Shown one piece after another: positions 8,004-16,550 of a stretch of 34,116 nt of DNA (position 1 is its first letter; the number at the start of each line of letters is the position of its first letter). Source of the DNA: Pseudomonadota bacterium (lineage in GTDB: Bacteria; Desulfobacterota; WTBG01; CAIYCZ01; CAIRTM01); assembly GCA_024640785.1 (NCBI GenBank), contig JAHEEI010000009.1:1-34116 (forward strand), given 5' to 3'. Position numbers and translations under genes: made by a program. A model generated the notes under the pieces. That model worked only from the letters and a program-made list of their open reading frames with translations. It was not told the DNA's origin and ran no database searches.

Positions 8004-8645
8004 TTAAGTAATACATGAACAGTAGTCAACTAGTAAAGAAGAGTCAATAGCGCCTTTTCTTAAAATTTTAAAAGGTTCTCTGGAAACATCAATAATGGTG
8101 GAAGGCAGACCTCCATTAGTATTACCCGCGTCAATAATAAAATCAACAGAATCTAATATTTTTTTGTCGATTTTACTAATGTTTGAAGCGTTTTTTCTCC
8201 CGGAAATGTTTGCGCTAGTACTTGTTATTGAGGAGTTTATTCTTTTAAGTATTATGTTTATAACATTTAACCCGGAATGTCTGCAGGCTACAGTCCCAGT
8301 ACCTGCTGTTATTGTGTGGCTTAAATTATCATCAGCTTTAAACACCAGAGTTAAAGGTCCCGGCCAGAATTGGGCTGCTAATTTTAGAGCATTAGTGCTG
8401 ATATCAGCGCTTATTTTCTGTAGGAAAGAAATTTCAGGAATAATTAGAGGTAAAGGATTTATTAAATCTCTTCCTTTGATATCAAATATTTTAACAACTG
8501 AAGTTTCATCGTTATAAAGCGCCCCGATTCCGTAAAAAGTTTCAGTCGGGTAAATAAAAGTTTTACCTTTCGATATGAGTTTTGAAATTATGTCTAGTGT
8601 ATCTTTATCAGGATTTTGCTGGTCAATCTTTATTATATGAGGCAT
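8004..8645 (-). CDS. L-threonylcarbamoyladenylate synthase (Sua5/YrdC/YwlC)
   Basis: The enzyme makes threonylcarbamoyl-AMP from threonine, bicarbonate and ATP for the t6A modification of ANN-decoding tRNAs. The 213-residue protein covers the YrdC domain: GKTFIYPTETFYGIGAL near the start, KIFDIKGRDLINPLPLII containing the KxR motif, QFWPGPLTLVF, VACRHSG, and SSITSTSANISG with the SxS motif. It lacks the C-terminal Sua5 domain, so it is the short YrdC/TsaC form with a modest C-terminal extension (GLPSTIIDVSREPFKILRKGAI). It lies between purE and ftsE on the same strand. Confidence 0.92.
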   Translation of the reverse strand: MPHIIKIDQQNPDKDTLDIISKLISKGKTFIYPTETFYGIGALYNDETSVVKIFDIKGRDLINPLPLIIPEISFLQKISADISTNALKLAAQFWPGPLTLVFKADDNLSHTITAGTGTVACRHSGLNVINIILKRINSSITSTSANISGRKNASNISKIDKKILDSVDFIIDAGNTNGGLPSTIIDVSREPFKILRKGAIDSSLLVDYCSCIT

Positions 8646-8780
8646 ATTAATTGTCAGTCACAAACTTATTTTTAATTATTCAGGGCTAACCGGTGTACAG
8701 TACAGGCAGTTGAGTTATGAAGATTCTTAAGTAAATGTGTTCTGCCAGCTAACACTTTATAATTTAAATAATCATTGTTT

Positions 8781-9290
8781 TTATCTGTTCTTTAATTTTA
8801 AGTTTAATTTACTGTTTTTATCTTCAACTGCTTTAACCATATCTTCTCTATATTTTACCAGTCTTTCTTTTATTTTCGGATATTTTAGCGATAATATTTG
8901 TGCTGCAAAGATCCCTGCATTTTTAGCCCCGCCTTTACCGATAGACATTGTTGCTACGGGTATTCCACTAGGCATCTGCACTGTTGAAAGTAATGCATCA
9001 AGCCCATTTAAGGAAGATGAATCAATAGGCACACCAATAATAGGTAAAGTTGTTTCAGAGGCTATAACACCGGCAAGATGAGCTGCCCACCCAGCACCGG
9101 CGATTATTACTTCTATGCCCCGGTTAGAGGCTGTTTTGGAATATTCATGTGTTTTTACAGGAGTCCTGTGTGCTGAAGTAACTGTTACTTCATAATTAAT
9201 CTTAAACTCATCAAGTATTTCTGTCGCGCCTTTCATTATTTCAAAATCTGAATCGCTTCCCATTACAATTCCAACTAGTGGATTATCCAT
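8781..9290 (-). CDS. purE: N5-carboxyaminoimidazole ribonucleotide mutase
   Basis: PurE (class I) moves the carboxylate of N5-CAIR to give CAIR in purine synthesis. The 169-residue protein has the signature stretches [11 protein letters not shown] (phosphate binding), VTSAHRTP with the conserved His, [15 protein letters not shown] and [20 protein letters not shown]. The expected PurK partner, which makes N5-CAIR, is not in the window. GGAG about eight bases upstream supports the start. It lies 104 bases after purD and 135 bases before the tsaC-type gene. The C-terminus ([14 protein letters not shown]) is a Lys/Asn-rich tail. Confidence 0.96.
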   Translation of the reverse strand: MDNPLVGIVMGSDSDFEIMKGATEILDEFKINYEVTVTSAHRTPVKTHEYSKTASNRGIEVIIAGAGWAAHLAGVIASETTLPIIGVPIDSSSLNGLDALLSTVQMPSGIPVATMSIGKGGAKNAGIFAAQILSLKYPKIKERLVKYREDMVKAVEDKNSKLNLKLKNR

Positions 9291-9394
9291 TTTTTACTCC
9301 TAAATAATTATTAGACAATATAAATTTAATTGTTAAGTCAAACTATTCAATAGTAATCTTATTTCTTTTATAATAAGTTTTGACTTCCTTAGAC

Positions 9395-10678
9395 TTATAT
9401 TCTGCTGTAATTTTTACAGGCTTTTATACCAATATCAGTTCTATAATGCATATCAGTCCAGCATATTTTGTTTACTCCTTTATAAGCAATATCAATCGCT
9501 TCTTTAATTGAGTTACCAAGCGAAGTAACTCCGAGCACACGTCCTCCGTTATTAACTAAGGAGCCATGTTTTTCTGCCGTGCCGGCATGAAAAACAATTA
9601 GGTCTCCTGTTTCTTCAGCTTCTTTAATTCCATTGATTTCAAAACCTTTATTATAGTCAGCCGGATAACCCCCTGAAGCCATTACTACACATACAGAGGC
9701 TTTTTCATCAATCTCTAGACAGTATCTATCGAGTTCTTCAATTGTTGCTAAATAGAAAAGATCAAAAAGATCACTTTTAAGCCTTGATAATATTGGCTGT
9801 GCTTCAGGATCTCCAAGCCTTACATTAAATTCAAGGATTCTTGGGATGTTGTTTTCTATCATTAGACCAGCATAGATAATCCCTTTGTATTTAATTCCTT
9901 TTTTTGCCATCATATTTATTAACGGTTCAATTACTTTTTCGATTGTGAAAGTATAAACTTCATCCGTCAGGACAGGAGCTGGGGAATATGCTCCCATTCC
10001 ACCGGTATTTGGCCCTTCGTCATTGTCGTAGACAGGTTTATGATCCTGGGATGAAGGAAGTACGGATATTGTCTTACCGTCAGTCAGGCATATAAAAGAC
10101 GCTTCTTCTCCAGTAAGGAAATCTTCAATAATGATATTGTCACCAGCATCACCAAATTCTTTTTTAACCAGGATTCTATCAATAGCTTCAATTGCCTGCT
10201 CTAGGGTTTTACATGGGATTACTCCTTTGCCGGCAGCCAGTCCATCAGCTTTTATTACTACAGGTTTATTTCTATTTTTTACATAGGAAACTGCCTTCTC
10301 GGGATCTGAAAAAACTTCAAAATCAGCAGTAGGGATTCCAGCTTCTCTCATAATGTTTTTTGAAAAAACTTTGCTTCCCTCAAGCATTGCGCCATCTTTT
10401 GTCGGACCAAAAATTTTAAGGCCTGCTTTTTGGAAAAGATCAACAATACCGAGTGTTAGGGGTAGTTCAGGTCCAACTACAGTTAAATCAATTGTATTTT
10501 TTAAAGCAAAAGCCTTTAAAGAGTTTAAGTCTGTTGGTGAAATATTTATACATTCCGCAACATTTTTAATGCCGGGATTTCCGGGGGCACAGTAGACTTT
10601 TTCTACTTTAGAACTTTTTGATATCTTCCAGCATATTGCGTGTTCTCTTCCACCGCTACCGACAACCAGAACTTTCAT
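9395..10678 (-). CDS. purD: Phosphoribosylamine-glycine ligase
   Basis: PurD joins glycine to phosphoribosylamine with ATP to give GAR, the second step of purine synthesis. The 427-residue protein shows the N-terminal MKVLVVGSGGREHAICWK and CAPGNPGI motifs, the ATP-grasp part with KADGLAAGKGVIPCKT and IIIEDFLTGEEASFICL, then NTGGMGAYSPAPVLTDE and EFNVRLGDPEAQPIL, which carries metal and ATP ligands. GGAGG eight bases before the ATG fixes the start. It is the first gene of the long minus-strand run and is divergent from rsmE, so the 227-base gap should contain promoters for both. Confidence 0.97.
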   Translation of the reverse strand: MKVLVVGSGGREHAICWKISKSSKVEKVYCAPGNPGIKNVAECINISPTDLNSLKAFALKNTIDLTVVGPELPLTLGIVDLFQKAGLKIFGPTKDGAMLEGSKVFSKNIMREAGIPTADFEVFSDPEKAVSYVKNRNKPVVIKADGLAAGKGVIPCKTLEQAIEAIDRILVKKEFGDAGDNIIIEDFLTGEEASFICLTDGKTISVLPSSQDHKPVYDNDEGPNTGGMGAYSPAPVLTDEVYTFTIEKVIEPLINMMAKKGIKYKGIIYAGLMIENNIPRILEFNVRLGDPEAQPILSRLKSDLFDLFYLATIEELDRYCLEIDEKASVCVVMASGGYPADYNKGFEINGIKEAEETGDLIVFHAGTAEKHGSLVNNGGRVLGVTSLGNSIKEAIDIAYKGVNKICWTDMHYRTDIGIKACKNYSRI

Positions 10679-10905
10679 TGGTAATCCTCCGCTTCTTAAT
10701 TAGAATGCTTTTAAAATTTTAGATTTTAAGCTTGAATACAACATGAAATTTATTTTTATTATTGTTTGAGTTGCTTATTTCTGCTGAGTTTATTATTATT
10801 AACTATACATAATAGGTTGTTTTAGGTGAAGTTTTTTTTATCATCAAAAATACCTTAAGTAAAGCGAAAGAATATTAATATTCTTTAACAGTTCACCTTT
10901 CGATT

Positions 10906-11661
10906 ATGTCTAAATTTTATATAGATAAAAATAATATTTCTAATAATAAAGTTCTTATATGCCGTGATGAATCAAAGCATATAATGAAGGTTCTCAGGTA
11001 TAAAATAGAAGACTTAATAACGCTTTTTGATTCAGATGGAATGACTTATGAGTGTGTAATAAAAGCATATGAAAATGAGGAGATTATAGCTGAATTAATT
11101 AATAAAATTGAAAATAAAAATTTAGAATCATCTAAAATTTTACTAGCACAAGCTGTTTTAAAATCTAAAAAGATGGATTCTGTTATACAAAAAAGTACTG
11201 AGCTTGGCATATCAAGAATAATCCCTTTTTTTTCATCAAGGACAATTCCGAGGTGGAACACTGCTAGATGTTTTAAAAAGGCAGAACACTGGAGAAACAT
11301 TGTAAAAGCTTCCGTTAAGCAGTCTGGTATTAGAAAAATACCCTGTGTTGATAATATCGTTCCTTTTGATGAGGTTGTATCATCAGATTTGAATATGAAT
11401 AAGTTATTATTGTATGAAAAAGAGAGAAATGTATCCTTAAAAAATATAATGAATACAATAGTATTTCCGTCAGATATTCTTATCATGGTTGGAGCGGAGG
11501 GTGGTTTTACAAGTGAAGAAGTTTCTAAAGCAAAACAGAGTGGTTTTTTAACAATCGGTATTGGTAACCTTATATTAAGAGCTGAAACTGTTCCAATTTC
11601 TGTTCTTTCAATATTACAGTACGAGTCCGGAAATCTTGGTTTTAATGGTTGCAGATTATGA
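10906..11661 (+). CDS. rsmE: 16S rRNA (uracil-N3)-methyltransferase RsmE
   Basis: RsmE methylates N3 of U1498 in 16S rRNA. The 251-residue protein has the N-terminal PUA-like part (HIMKVLRYKIEDLITLFDSDG) and the C-terminal SPOUT knot: QKSTELGISRIIPFFSSRT, WRNIVKASVKQSGI, ILIMVGAEGGFTSEEV and LGIGNLILRAETVPISV-like residues at 219-237, the knot that binds SAM. Upstream there is only a weak ribosome-binding site. The stop overlaps the start of the next gene by four bases (ATGA), suggesting coupling to the RDD membrane protein. Confidence 0.93.
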   Translation: MSKFYIDKNNISNNKVLICRDESKHIMKVLRYKIEDLITLFDSDGMTYECVIKAYENEEIIAELINKIENKNLESSKILLAQAVLKSKKMDSVIQKSTELGISRIIPFFSSRTIPRWNTARCFKKAEHWRNIVKASVKQSGIRKIPCVDNIVPFDEVVSSDLNMNKLLLYEKERNVSLKNIMNTIVFPSDILIMVGAEGGFTSEEVSKAKQSGFLTIGIGNLILRAETVPISVLSILQYESGNLGFNGCRL

Positions 11662-12305
11662 AATGTCCCGACTGCGGTTCAATTTGTTATGACTATATCT
11701 GCAAAACGTGTGATAAAGAACTCGAAAAAAATATACTGGATGAGGATTCAAACCTTATGTCAGTAAAAAATCTGGAGATGGTGGCTGATCTGCCGCGTCC
11801 TAGAAATCTGGACTTTACATTACATTTAGCCAAGAAAGATCTTGAACAGATTGGTGGTAATAAAATTAAAACGGAAAAAGCAGGGTTTTTTATTAGACTA
11901 GTTGCCTATGTTATAGACTCTATTATTCTGACAGTATGTGCATTATTCTTATTGTTAAACCTGTTTATACTGATAAAGTTCTTTTCAAATTATAACGGTA
12001 ATATTTCAGAGGTTGTAAATAGTGTACTTATTCCGTTTTATTTTTTTTCATATTTGCTTAAATGTTTTTATTTTACTTTTTTTCACTCATATAACGGTCA
12101 AACTGTCGGTAAATTAATGTGCGGCATTAGAGTCGTTGATCAAAAAGGTAAAAACCTTTCAACCTTTAAATCTTTTATAAGGTTTTTGGGATATTATCTT
12201 AGCTTATATTGTCTTGGATTTGGTTTTTTTTGGGTGCTCATTGATAAGAAAAACCAGGGCTGGCATGATAAGCTGGCAGGGTCTATTGTTGTTTTAAAGC
12301 AATAA
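11658..12305 (+). CDS. Zinc-ribbon RDD family membrane protein
   Basis: The 215-residue protein begins MKCPDCGSICYDYICKTC, a probable zinc ribbon (C3, C6, C15, C18, with an extra C10), then a polar linker and an RDD domain. The RDD part starts AGFFIRLVAYVIDSIIL with the family Arg and Asp in the first helix. It continues through a second helix, GQTVGKLMCGIRVVDQKG, and ends with WVLIDKKNQGWHDKLAGSIVV. Three membrane segments are visible. The function of RDD proteins is poorly defined; some are proposed ion/proton exchangers. The ATG at 11658 (ATGA overlap with rsmE) is preferred over a TTG at 11649. It is the last gene before the accessory segment. Confidence 0.8.
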   Translation: MKCPDCGSICYDYICKTCDKELEKNILDEDSNLMSVKNLEMVADLPRPRNLDFTLHLAKKDLEQIGGNKIKTEKAGFFIRLVAYVIDSIILTVCALFLLLNLFILIKFFSNYNGNISEVVNSVLIPFYFFSYLLKCFYFTFFHSYNGQTVGKLMCGIRVVDQKGKNLSTFKSFIRFLGYYLSLYCLGFGFFWVLIDKKNQGWHDKLAGSIVVLKQ

Positions 12306-12445
12306 TTTATTGTTAATAAGATAGGGACCATGTAATTAATATAAATTTACCTATGATTATGTTAACAATTTAGGAAGATAATTATTCCAGGTTATTATCG
12401 CTACTATTGACTTTTGAATACCTTTGAATTGTTAAGGATATCTGA

Positions 12446-12469
12446 AGTAATCTTGACAAAAACTAAAGT
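12446..12469 (+). repeat. Partial copy of the intergenic repeat, before the pqiA pair
   Basis: The 24-base stretch AGTAATCTTGACAAAAACTAAAGT can be matched to AGTACCCTTAACAAAATCTAAAGT in the copy at 18973-19062, with four differences by eye. It contains a perfect TTGACA hexamer (12453-12458), so it may also or instead act as a -35 element; the hexamer 17 bases downstream (TAAACA) is a poor -10. Assignment to the repeat family is the weakest of the copies. Confidence 0.35.
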
Positions 12470-12559
12470 TCATATTAAACAAAATATGAGGTGACGAAAC
12501 ATAAAGTTGGCAAAAAAACTCAAATACGATTGTAAGAATTGCGCAATCAATAATATTTA

Positions 12560-13189
12560 ATGAAAAATAATCTATCAGCCTTGACCGCATGTCACGCATG
12601 CGACCTGCTTGTTGCAGAAGAAGATATACCGCTGAACAGCAAAGCACACTGCCCTCGCTGCGGTTTTCCACTGTATGAGCCTAAAGTAAATACCGTTAAT
12701 AATACGCTGGCGCTTGTGATTACTGGTCTTTTACTTCTGTGGCCGGCAATCACAATGCCCATTCTGGAAATGTCGATATTAGGAGACACGTCTTTTAACA
12801 CTCTCCTGAGTGCAGTTGTCAAAATTTTCCAGGCTGGCTACTACTGGGTTGCCTTTGTGGTCTTTTTTACCAGTATCTTCGCTCCGCTTGCCAAGTTCTC
12901 AGTTCTGTGCACGGTTCTTCTCCACATCAAAGCCAAACGCTACACGCCCGTATTGCCCGTCCTGTTTAGGTATTATGTCAAGCTTGATGCCTGGGAAATG
13001 CTCGATGTATATTTGATCTCGATGATGGTTGCCGTCATCAAGCTGTTCGATATTGCCGCGATCCATACCGGATTGGGACTGTTCTGTTTATTAGGGCTAT
13101 TGGCAACAAGTATCCTGGTGACTATAACCTTGGATAAAAAACAAATTTGGGACCACATCGAAGACTTATGCCGCAAACAAAGCAGTTAA
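12560..13189 (+). CDS. pqiA: Paraquat-inducible protein A family membrane protein, first copy
   Basis: The 209-residue protein begins with a zinc ribbon (C11, C14, C31, C34, in CHACDLL and CPRCGFP) followed by about four membrane helices: LALVITGLLLLWPAIT, a helix near 90-120, one around LDVYLISMMVAVI and LFCLLGLLATSILVTITL. E. coli PqiA and LetA carry two such halves in one chain; here each half is a separate gene. The partner MCE gene follows after the second pqiA. These proteins are the inner-membrane part of lipid-transport systems that work with periplasm-spanning MCE proteins. Codon use is visibly more GC-rich than in rsmE or ftsY. No clear Shine-Dalgarno is seen; a 17-codon TTG-started frame ends in TAATG at this start. 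Confidence 0.87.
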   Translation: MKNNLSALTACHACDLLVAEEDIPLNSKAHCPRCGFPLYEPKVNTVNNTLALVITGLLLLWPAITMPILEMSILGDTSFNTLLSAVVKIFQAGYYWVAFVVFFTSIFAPLAKFSVLCTVLLHIKAKRYTPVLPVLFRYYVKLDAWEMLDVYLISMMVAVIKLFDIAAIHTGLGLFCLLGLLATSILVTITLDKKQIWDHIEDLCRKQSS

Positions 13190-13800
13190 CCGCAAAAAAA
13201 GCGAACCTGGTTCTTTGTCACGATTGCCAAAAGCTGCTCAGATATCCTGACGTGCCGAACAGGAAGAGTTTGCAGTGCCCTCGTTGCAGGTCGACCGTAC
13301 ACCAGCGTAAACCGGAAAGTCTTTCCCGGACATGGGCGCTGGTTATCTCGGGTTTTATCTTCCTTATTCCAGCAAATCTGCTGCCGATCATGACCTTTAC
13401 CATGAAGGGAAGCGGGGAGCCTTCAACCATCATTGACGGCGTTCTTATGATGGTGCATCACCACATGGTACCTATTGCACTAATTGTTTTTATCGCCAGT
13501 ATTGCCGTGCCTTTTCTGAAACTAACCGGACTGGCCATTCTTTTGCTCTCAGTGCAGTTTAACTGGAATACGAGCAAGAGGCAGCGGACAGTGATGTACC
13601 GTCTTATCGAGACGATCGGACGATGGTCCATGCTGGATGTATTTGTTATAGCTGTGCTTGGCGCTTTGGTAGAGCTGGGGATTCTTGCGGAAATAAAGGC
13701 GGGTCCGGCCGCAACATTTTTTTGTTTGTCAGTAGTTGTCACCATGTTTGCAGCCGAGTCTTTTGATACGCGTCTTATATGGGATAAATCAGAGGAGTAA
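13168..13800 (+). CDS. pqiA: Paraquat-inducible protein A family membrane protein, second copy
   Basis: From the ATG at 13168 this 210-residue protein has its own zinc ribbon (C17, C20, C37, C40, in LCHDCQKLL and CPRCRST). The PqiA membrane part follows: RTWALVISGFIFLIPANLLP, a helix at about 98-122, RWSMLDVFVIAVLGALVELG and a last helix. It overlaps the first copy by 22 bases in another frame, so the pair is translationally coupled and presumably acts as a two-chain version of PqiA/LetA. The ATG at 13168 is preferred to a TTG at 13147, which would deepen the overlap. The ending LIWDKSEE resembles the IWDHIEDL end of the first copy, consistent with duplication. Confidence 0.87.
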   Translation: MPQTKQLTAKKANLVLCHDCQKLLRYPDVPNRKSLQCPRCRSTVHQRKPESLSRTWALVISGFIFLIPANLLPIMTFTMKGSGEPSTIIDGVLMMVHHHMVPIALIVFIASIAVPFLKLTGLAILLLSVQFNWNTSKRQRTVMYRLIETIGRWSMLDVFVIAVLGALVELGILAEIKAGPAATFFCLSVVVTMFAAESFDTRLIWDKSEE

Positions 13801-13891
13801 AAAACAGCACGGCCTTTTGCAAGTTGCATTGCACTATATCTATAAAAGCAGGACAATTAATGGCCTGTATAAATTTTAGGAGGAAATACAT

Positions 13892-16222
13892 ATGACAGAT
13901 CAACAATCTTATTCGGAATCCCCGGCAGGTCAGAAAGCTGTTGTCAAACACAAGCGTGGTATCTCCTTCATATGGTTTCTTCCGGTTATTGCTGCGCTGA
14001 TTGGGGCTTGGTTGATATACAAGGGTATTGCTGAGGCTCCTCTGGAGGTTGTTATTAATTTTGAATCGGCCGAAGGCATATCCGCTGAAAAGACAAAAGT
14101 GATGTACAAAGGTATTGAGGTGGGAACAGTGAGTGCGGTTAATTTAAGTCCGGACCAGCAGACAGTCAATGTGACTGTTAAGTTTGACCAGGAAGATAAA
14201 CGGTTGCTTTTGGATACTACTCAATTCTGGCTGGTTAAACCCCGCCTGACACTTCAGGGGGTTTCGGGTCTGAGCACCGTATTGGGGGGGGCTTATATCT
14301 CTATGCGCCTGGGAGCAGGTGAAGGCAAACCGGCAAGAGAATATAAAGCGCTCCCGGAACCACCGGCTATTTCGGAAGATGCGCCAGGGCTCCATCTCGT
14401 CCTAATTTCTAAGGACTTGGCTACCTTTGTGACTGGTAGCTTGGTGTACTATAAAGGAATAGAAGTAGGTGAAGTTGAAAAATGGGAGCTTTCTGAAGAT
14501 AATCAGCAAACAGAAATTAAGGTTTATATATATCCGGAATTTAGTGATCTCGTACATCAAAACACTCATTTCTTCAACGATACTGGGGTAAAGGTAGAGG
14601 GCGGGCTCACCGGATTTACAGTGCGCACCAAATCTCTCTCCTCAATCATGCTGGGAGGTATTTCCTTTAATACTCCCAGGAATGTCTCCAAGGGTGCAAA
14701 GGCTCAAAATGGTGATCAATTCGAGCTTTTTGAGGACTTTAAGGAAGCGGAGGCCGGTATTCCCATTACCATTCGTTTTCCCAGTGCTGTCGGGCTTGAA
14801 GAGAGCCAAACAAAAGTCCTTTTCGAAGGAGTACAAGCAGGGTATCTTAAAAAAATCCACTTTCAGCCTGATCTGTCTTTTGTTATTGCAGAGGTAATAA
14901 TGGACACCCGGTCTGAACCCTACTTATTGAGCGATACAGAGTTCTGGCTGACTAAAACAGAAGTCTCGTTGACAGGTATCAGCGGGCTTGAAAACCTGAT
15001 TGGAGCAAACCAGATTCAAGTCGTAGTGGGTGGTAAAGGAGAACCCCAGCGAAAATTTATTGCCCTTGATGAACCGCCCGTCTTAAGGGCCCGGGAACCG
15101 GGATTGCACATTAAACTCGTTGCCGACGAACTGGGCTCGATAGACAGGGAAACACCGGTTTACTATAAAAAGATAGATGTGGGTGTTGTAGAGAGCTACG
15201 AGTTAAACAAAAAAACCGGCAAGATCGAAGCACAAATCTTTATTGAAAAAGAGTTTCAGCATCTCGTCATGACGACGTCACGGTTCTGGAATGCCAGCGG
15301 CATCAGTGTCACGGGCGGACTATCCGGTCTTGAGATCCGTACAGAGTCACTAGAATCGATACTGTCTTCCGGCATTTCCTTCTATACTCCGGAGGATCAT
15401 CCGAATTCCCGCAGGGCCAAAACTGGCGATACGTTTACCCTGCATAAGGATTACAAGAGTGCCCATGTGACTGGAGTTCCCATAACCATCACCTTTGACA
15501 GCGCCGAGGGTCTAGAAGAAGGAACCAAAATCAAATATCATGGCATAAACGTGGGTATGGTCAACACGATATCCTTTGATCCGTCAATGGAAAAGGTTAT
15601 TTTTTCTGCTCATCTAAACCTCACCGCGGGTATGTTGGCAAAAGAAGGCACCCGATTCTGGATCGTTAAACCCGAATTCGGTCTTGCAGCCATTTCCAAC
15701 CTGGGCACCCTAATCGCCGGTGATTATATTGCTATCGAACCATCGGCACAGGGCGGCAAGCCTGCCAACGATTTTATCGGCCTTAAAGAGCCTCCTGTCA
15801 AGGAGCCTGCTTCTTGGGGCTTACCCATTGTTCTGGTCAGTGACCGGCTCGGTTCAATCTGCGTTGGAAATAATGTTTTTTACCGCAACATTGTTGTTGG
15901 GGAAGTCACAAGCTATGAACTGGCCGCCACCGGCGACCATGTACGGATATATCTCAACATTCAAAAACGCTATGTTCCTCTGGTCAGGGAAAATTCAGTT
16001 TTCTGGAATGCAAGCGGGGCTGATGTTGATTTCGGCCTTTTTAAAGGACTGGAAATAAAGACAGAATCCTTTGAAGCCATTCTTGCCGGCGGCATTGCCT
16101 TTGCAACGCCTGACACTGACAAAATGGGGGAAGTGGCCCAAAAGGATGCTGTCTTTAAGCTGAACCCGAAAGCGCAGGATTCGTGGCTGCAATGGAAGCC
16201 TAGAATTGAGTTACCGGAATAA
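13892..16222 (+). CDS. pqiB: PqiB/LetB-like protein with six MCE domains
   Basis: The 776-residue protein has one N-terminal membrane helix (24-43) and then six MCE domains at about 50-145, 166-260, 290-380, 404-500, 528-615 and 643-740. Odd domains share the pattern I.F.SA.GL...TK..Y.GI.VG; even ones share GL...L....L......VYYK.I.VG followed by FWNASG and a TESLESIL-like end. The protein is therefore three tandem copies of a two-MCE unit of about 238 residues. MCE rings stack into tubes that carry lipids across the periplasm; E. coli PqiB has three and LetB seven, so this is an intermediate length. AGGAGG ten bases before the ATG (13880-13885) supports the start. No PqiC-like lipoprotein follows. 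Confidence 0.9.
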   Translation: MTDQQSYSESPAGQKAVVKHKRGISFIWFLPVIAALIGAWLIYKGIAEAPLEVVINFESAEGISAEKTKVMYKGIEVGTVSAVNLSPDQQTVNVTVKFDQEDKRLLLDTTQFWLVKPRLTLQGVSGLSTVLGGAYISMRLGAGEGKPAREYKALPEPPAISEDAPGLHLVLISKDLATFVTGSLVYYKGIEVGEVEKWELSEDNQQTEIKVYIYPEFSDLVHQNTHFFNDTGVKVEGGLTGFTVRTKSLSSIMLGGISFNTPRNVSKGAKAQNGDQFELFEDFKEAEAGIPITIRFPSAVGLEESQTKVLFEGVQAGYLKKIHFQPDLSFVIAEVIMDTRSEPYLLSDTEFWLTKTEVSLTGISGLENLIGANQIQVVVGGKGEPQRKFIALDEPPVLRAREPGLHIKLVADELGSIDRETPVYYKKIDVGVVESYELNKKTGKIEAQIFIEKEFQHLVMTTSRFWNASGISVTGGLSGLEIRTESLESILSSGISFYTPEDHPNSRRAKTGDTFTLHKDYKSAHVTGVPITITFDSAEGLEEGTKIKYHGINVGMVNTISFDPSMEKVIFSAHLNLTAGMLAKEGTRFWIVKPEFGLAAISNLGTLIAGDYIAIEPSAQGGKPANDFIGLKEPPVKEPASWGLPIVLVSDRLGSICVGNNVFYRNIVVGEVTSYELAATGDHVRIYLNIQKRYVPLVRENSVFWNASGADVDFGLFKGLEIKTESFEAILAGGIAFATPDTDKMGEVAQKDAVFKLNPKAQDSWLQWKPRIELPE

Positions 16223-16550
16223 GGGACCCTGCTTTATTTTGATGAAGATGTTTTTGTCGAATGGGCTGAAAAATTAAAAAATGACTACAAATTGTCGGGA
16301 CCATGAGTCTGGTGCTGGAGCTAGACAATAACGAAGGGTTTATGTATTTCAGTAATAAGTTTTAATTTAAAAGTGGTGTATTTAATGTTTTTCCTTTTAA
16401 AAACCACCCTTACCCTCCAGCATAGGTTTTTATAGATATAGAACCCTTGAAAAAGTCGGTTACCCTATTGAAAAGGTTAGTTTGTTAACTATATATTGAT
16501 TATGTATGATATATTTGAATAAACTAAGTATTGTTTGAAGAGGTGGAAGG
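16223..16550. other. Gap between the MCE gene and the channel gene
   Basis: The first 84 bases continue the MCE gene frame after its TAA for 27 codons (reads LYFDEDVFVEWAEKLKND in part) up to a TGA at 16304, which looks protein-like. The rest is AT-rich without a gene. AAACCACCCTTACCCT at 16401-16416 resembles AACCACGAGTACCCT of the intergenic repeat but only over a short core. GAGGTGGAAGG at 16540-16550 holds the ribosome-binding site of the channel gene, close to its ATG. No convincing rho-independent terminator is seen. Confidence 0.5.

Noticed and set aside
8737-9081. Open frame on the plus strand opposite purE
   Set aside because: It is antisense to an unmistakable purE, has no family motifs and is explained by the composition of the real gene.
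12592-12822. Minus-strand open frames within the pqi/MCE genes
   Set aside because: The higher G+C of these genes produces long antisense frames; none has a ribosome-binding site or recognisable domain.
16223-16306. Programmed stop-codon readthrough of the MCE gene
   Set aside because: The stop is TAA, the context shows no readthrough element and the sixth MCE domain is already complete.
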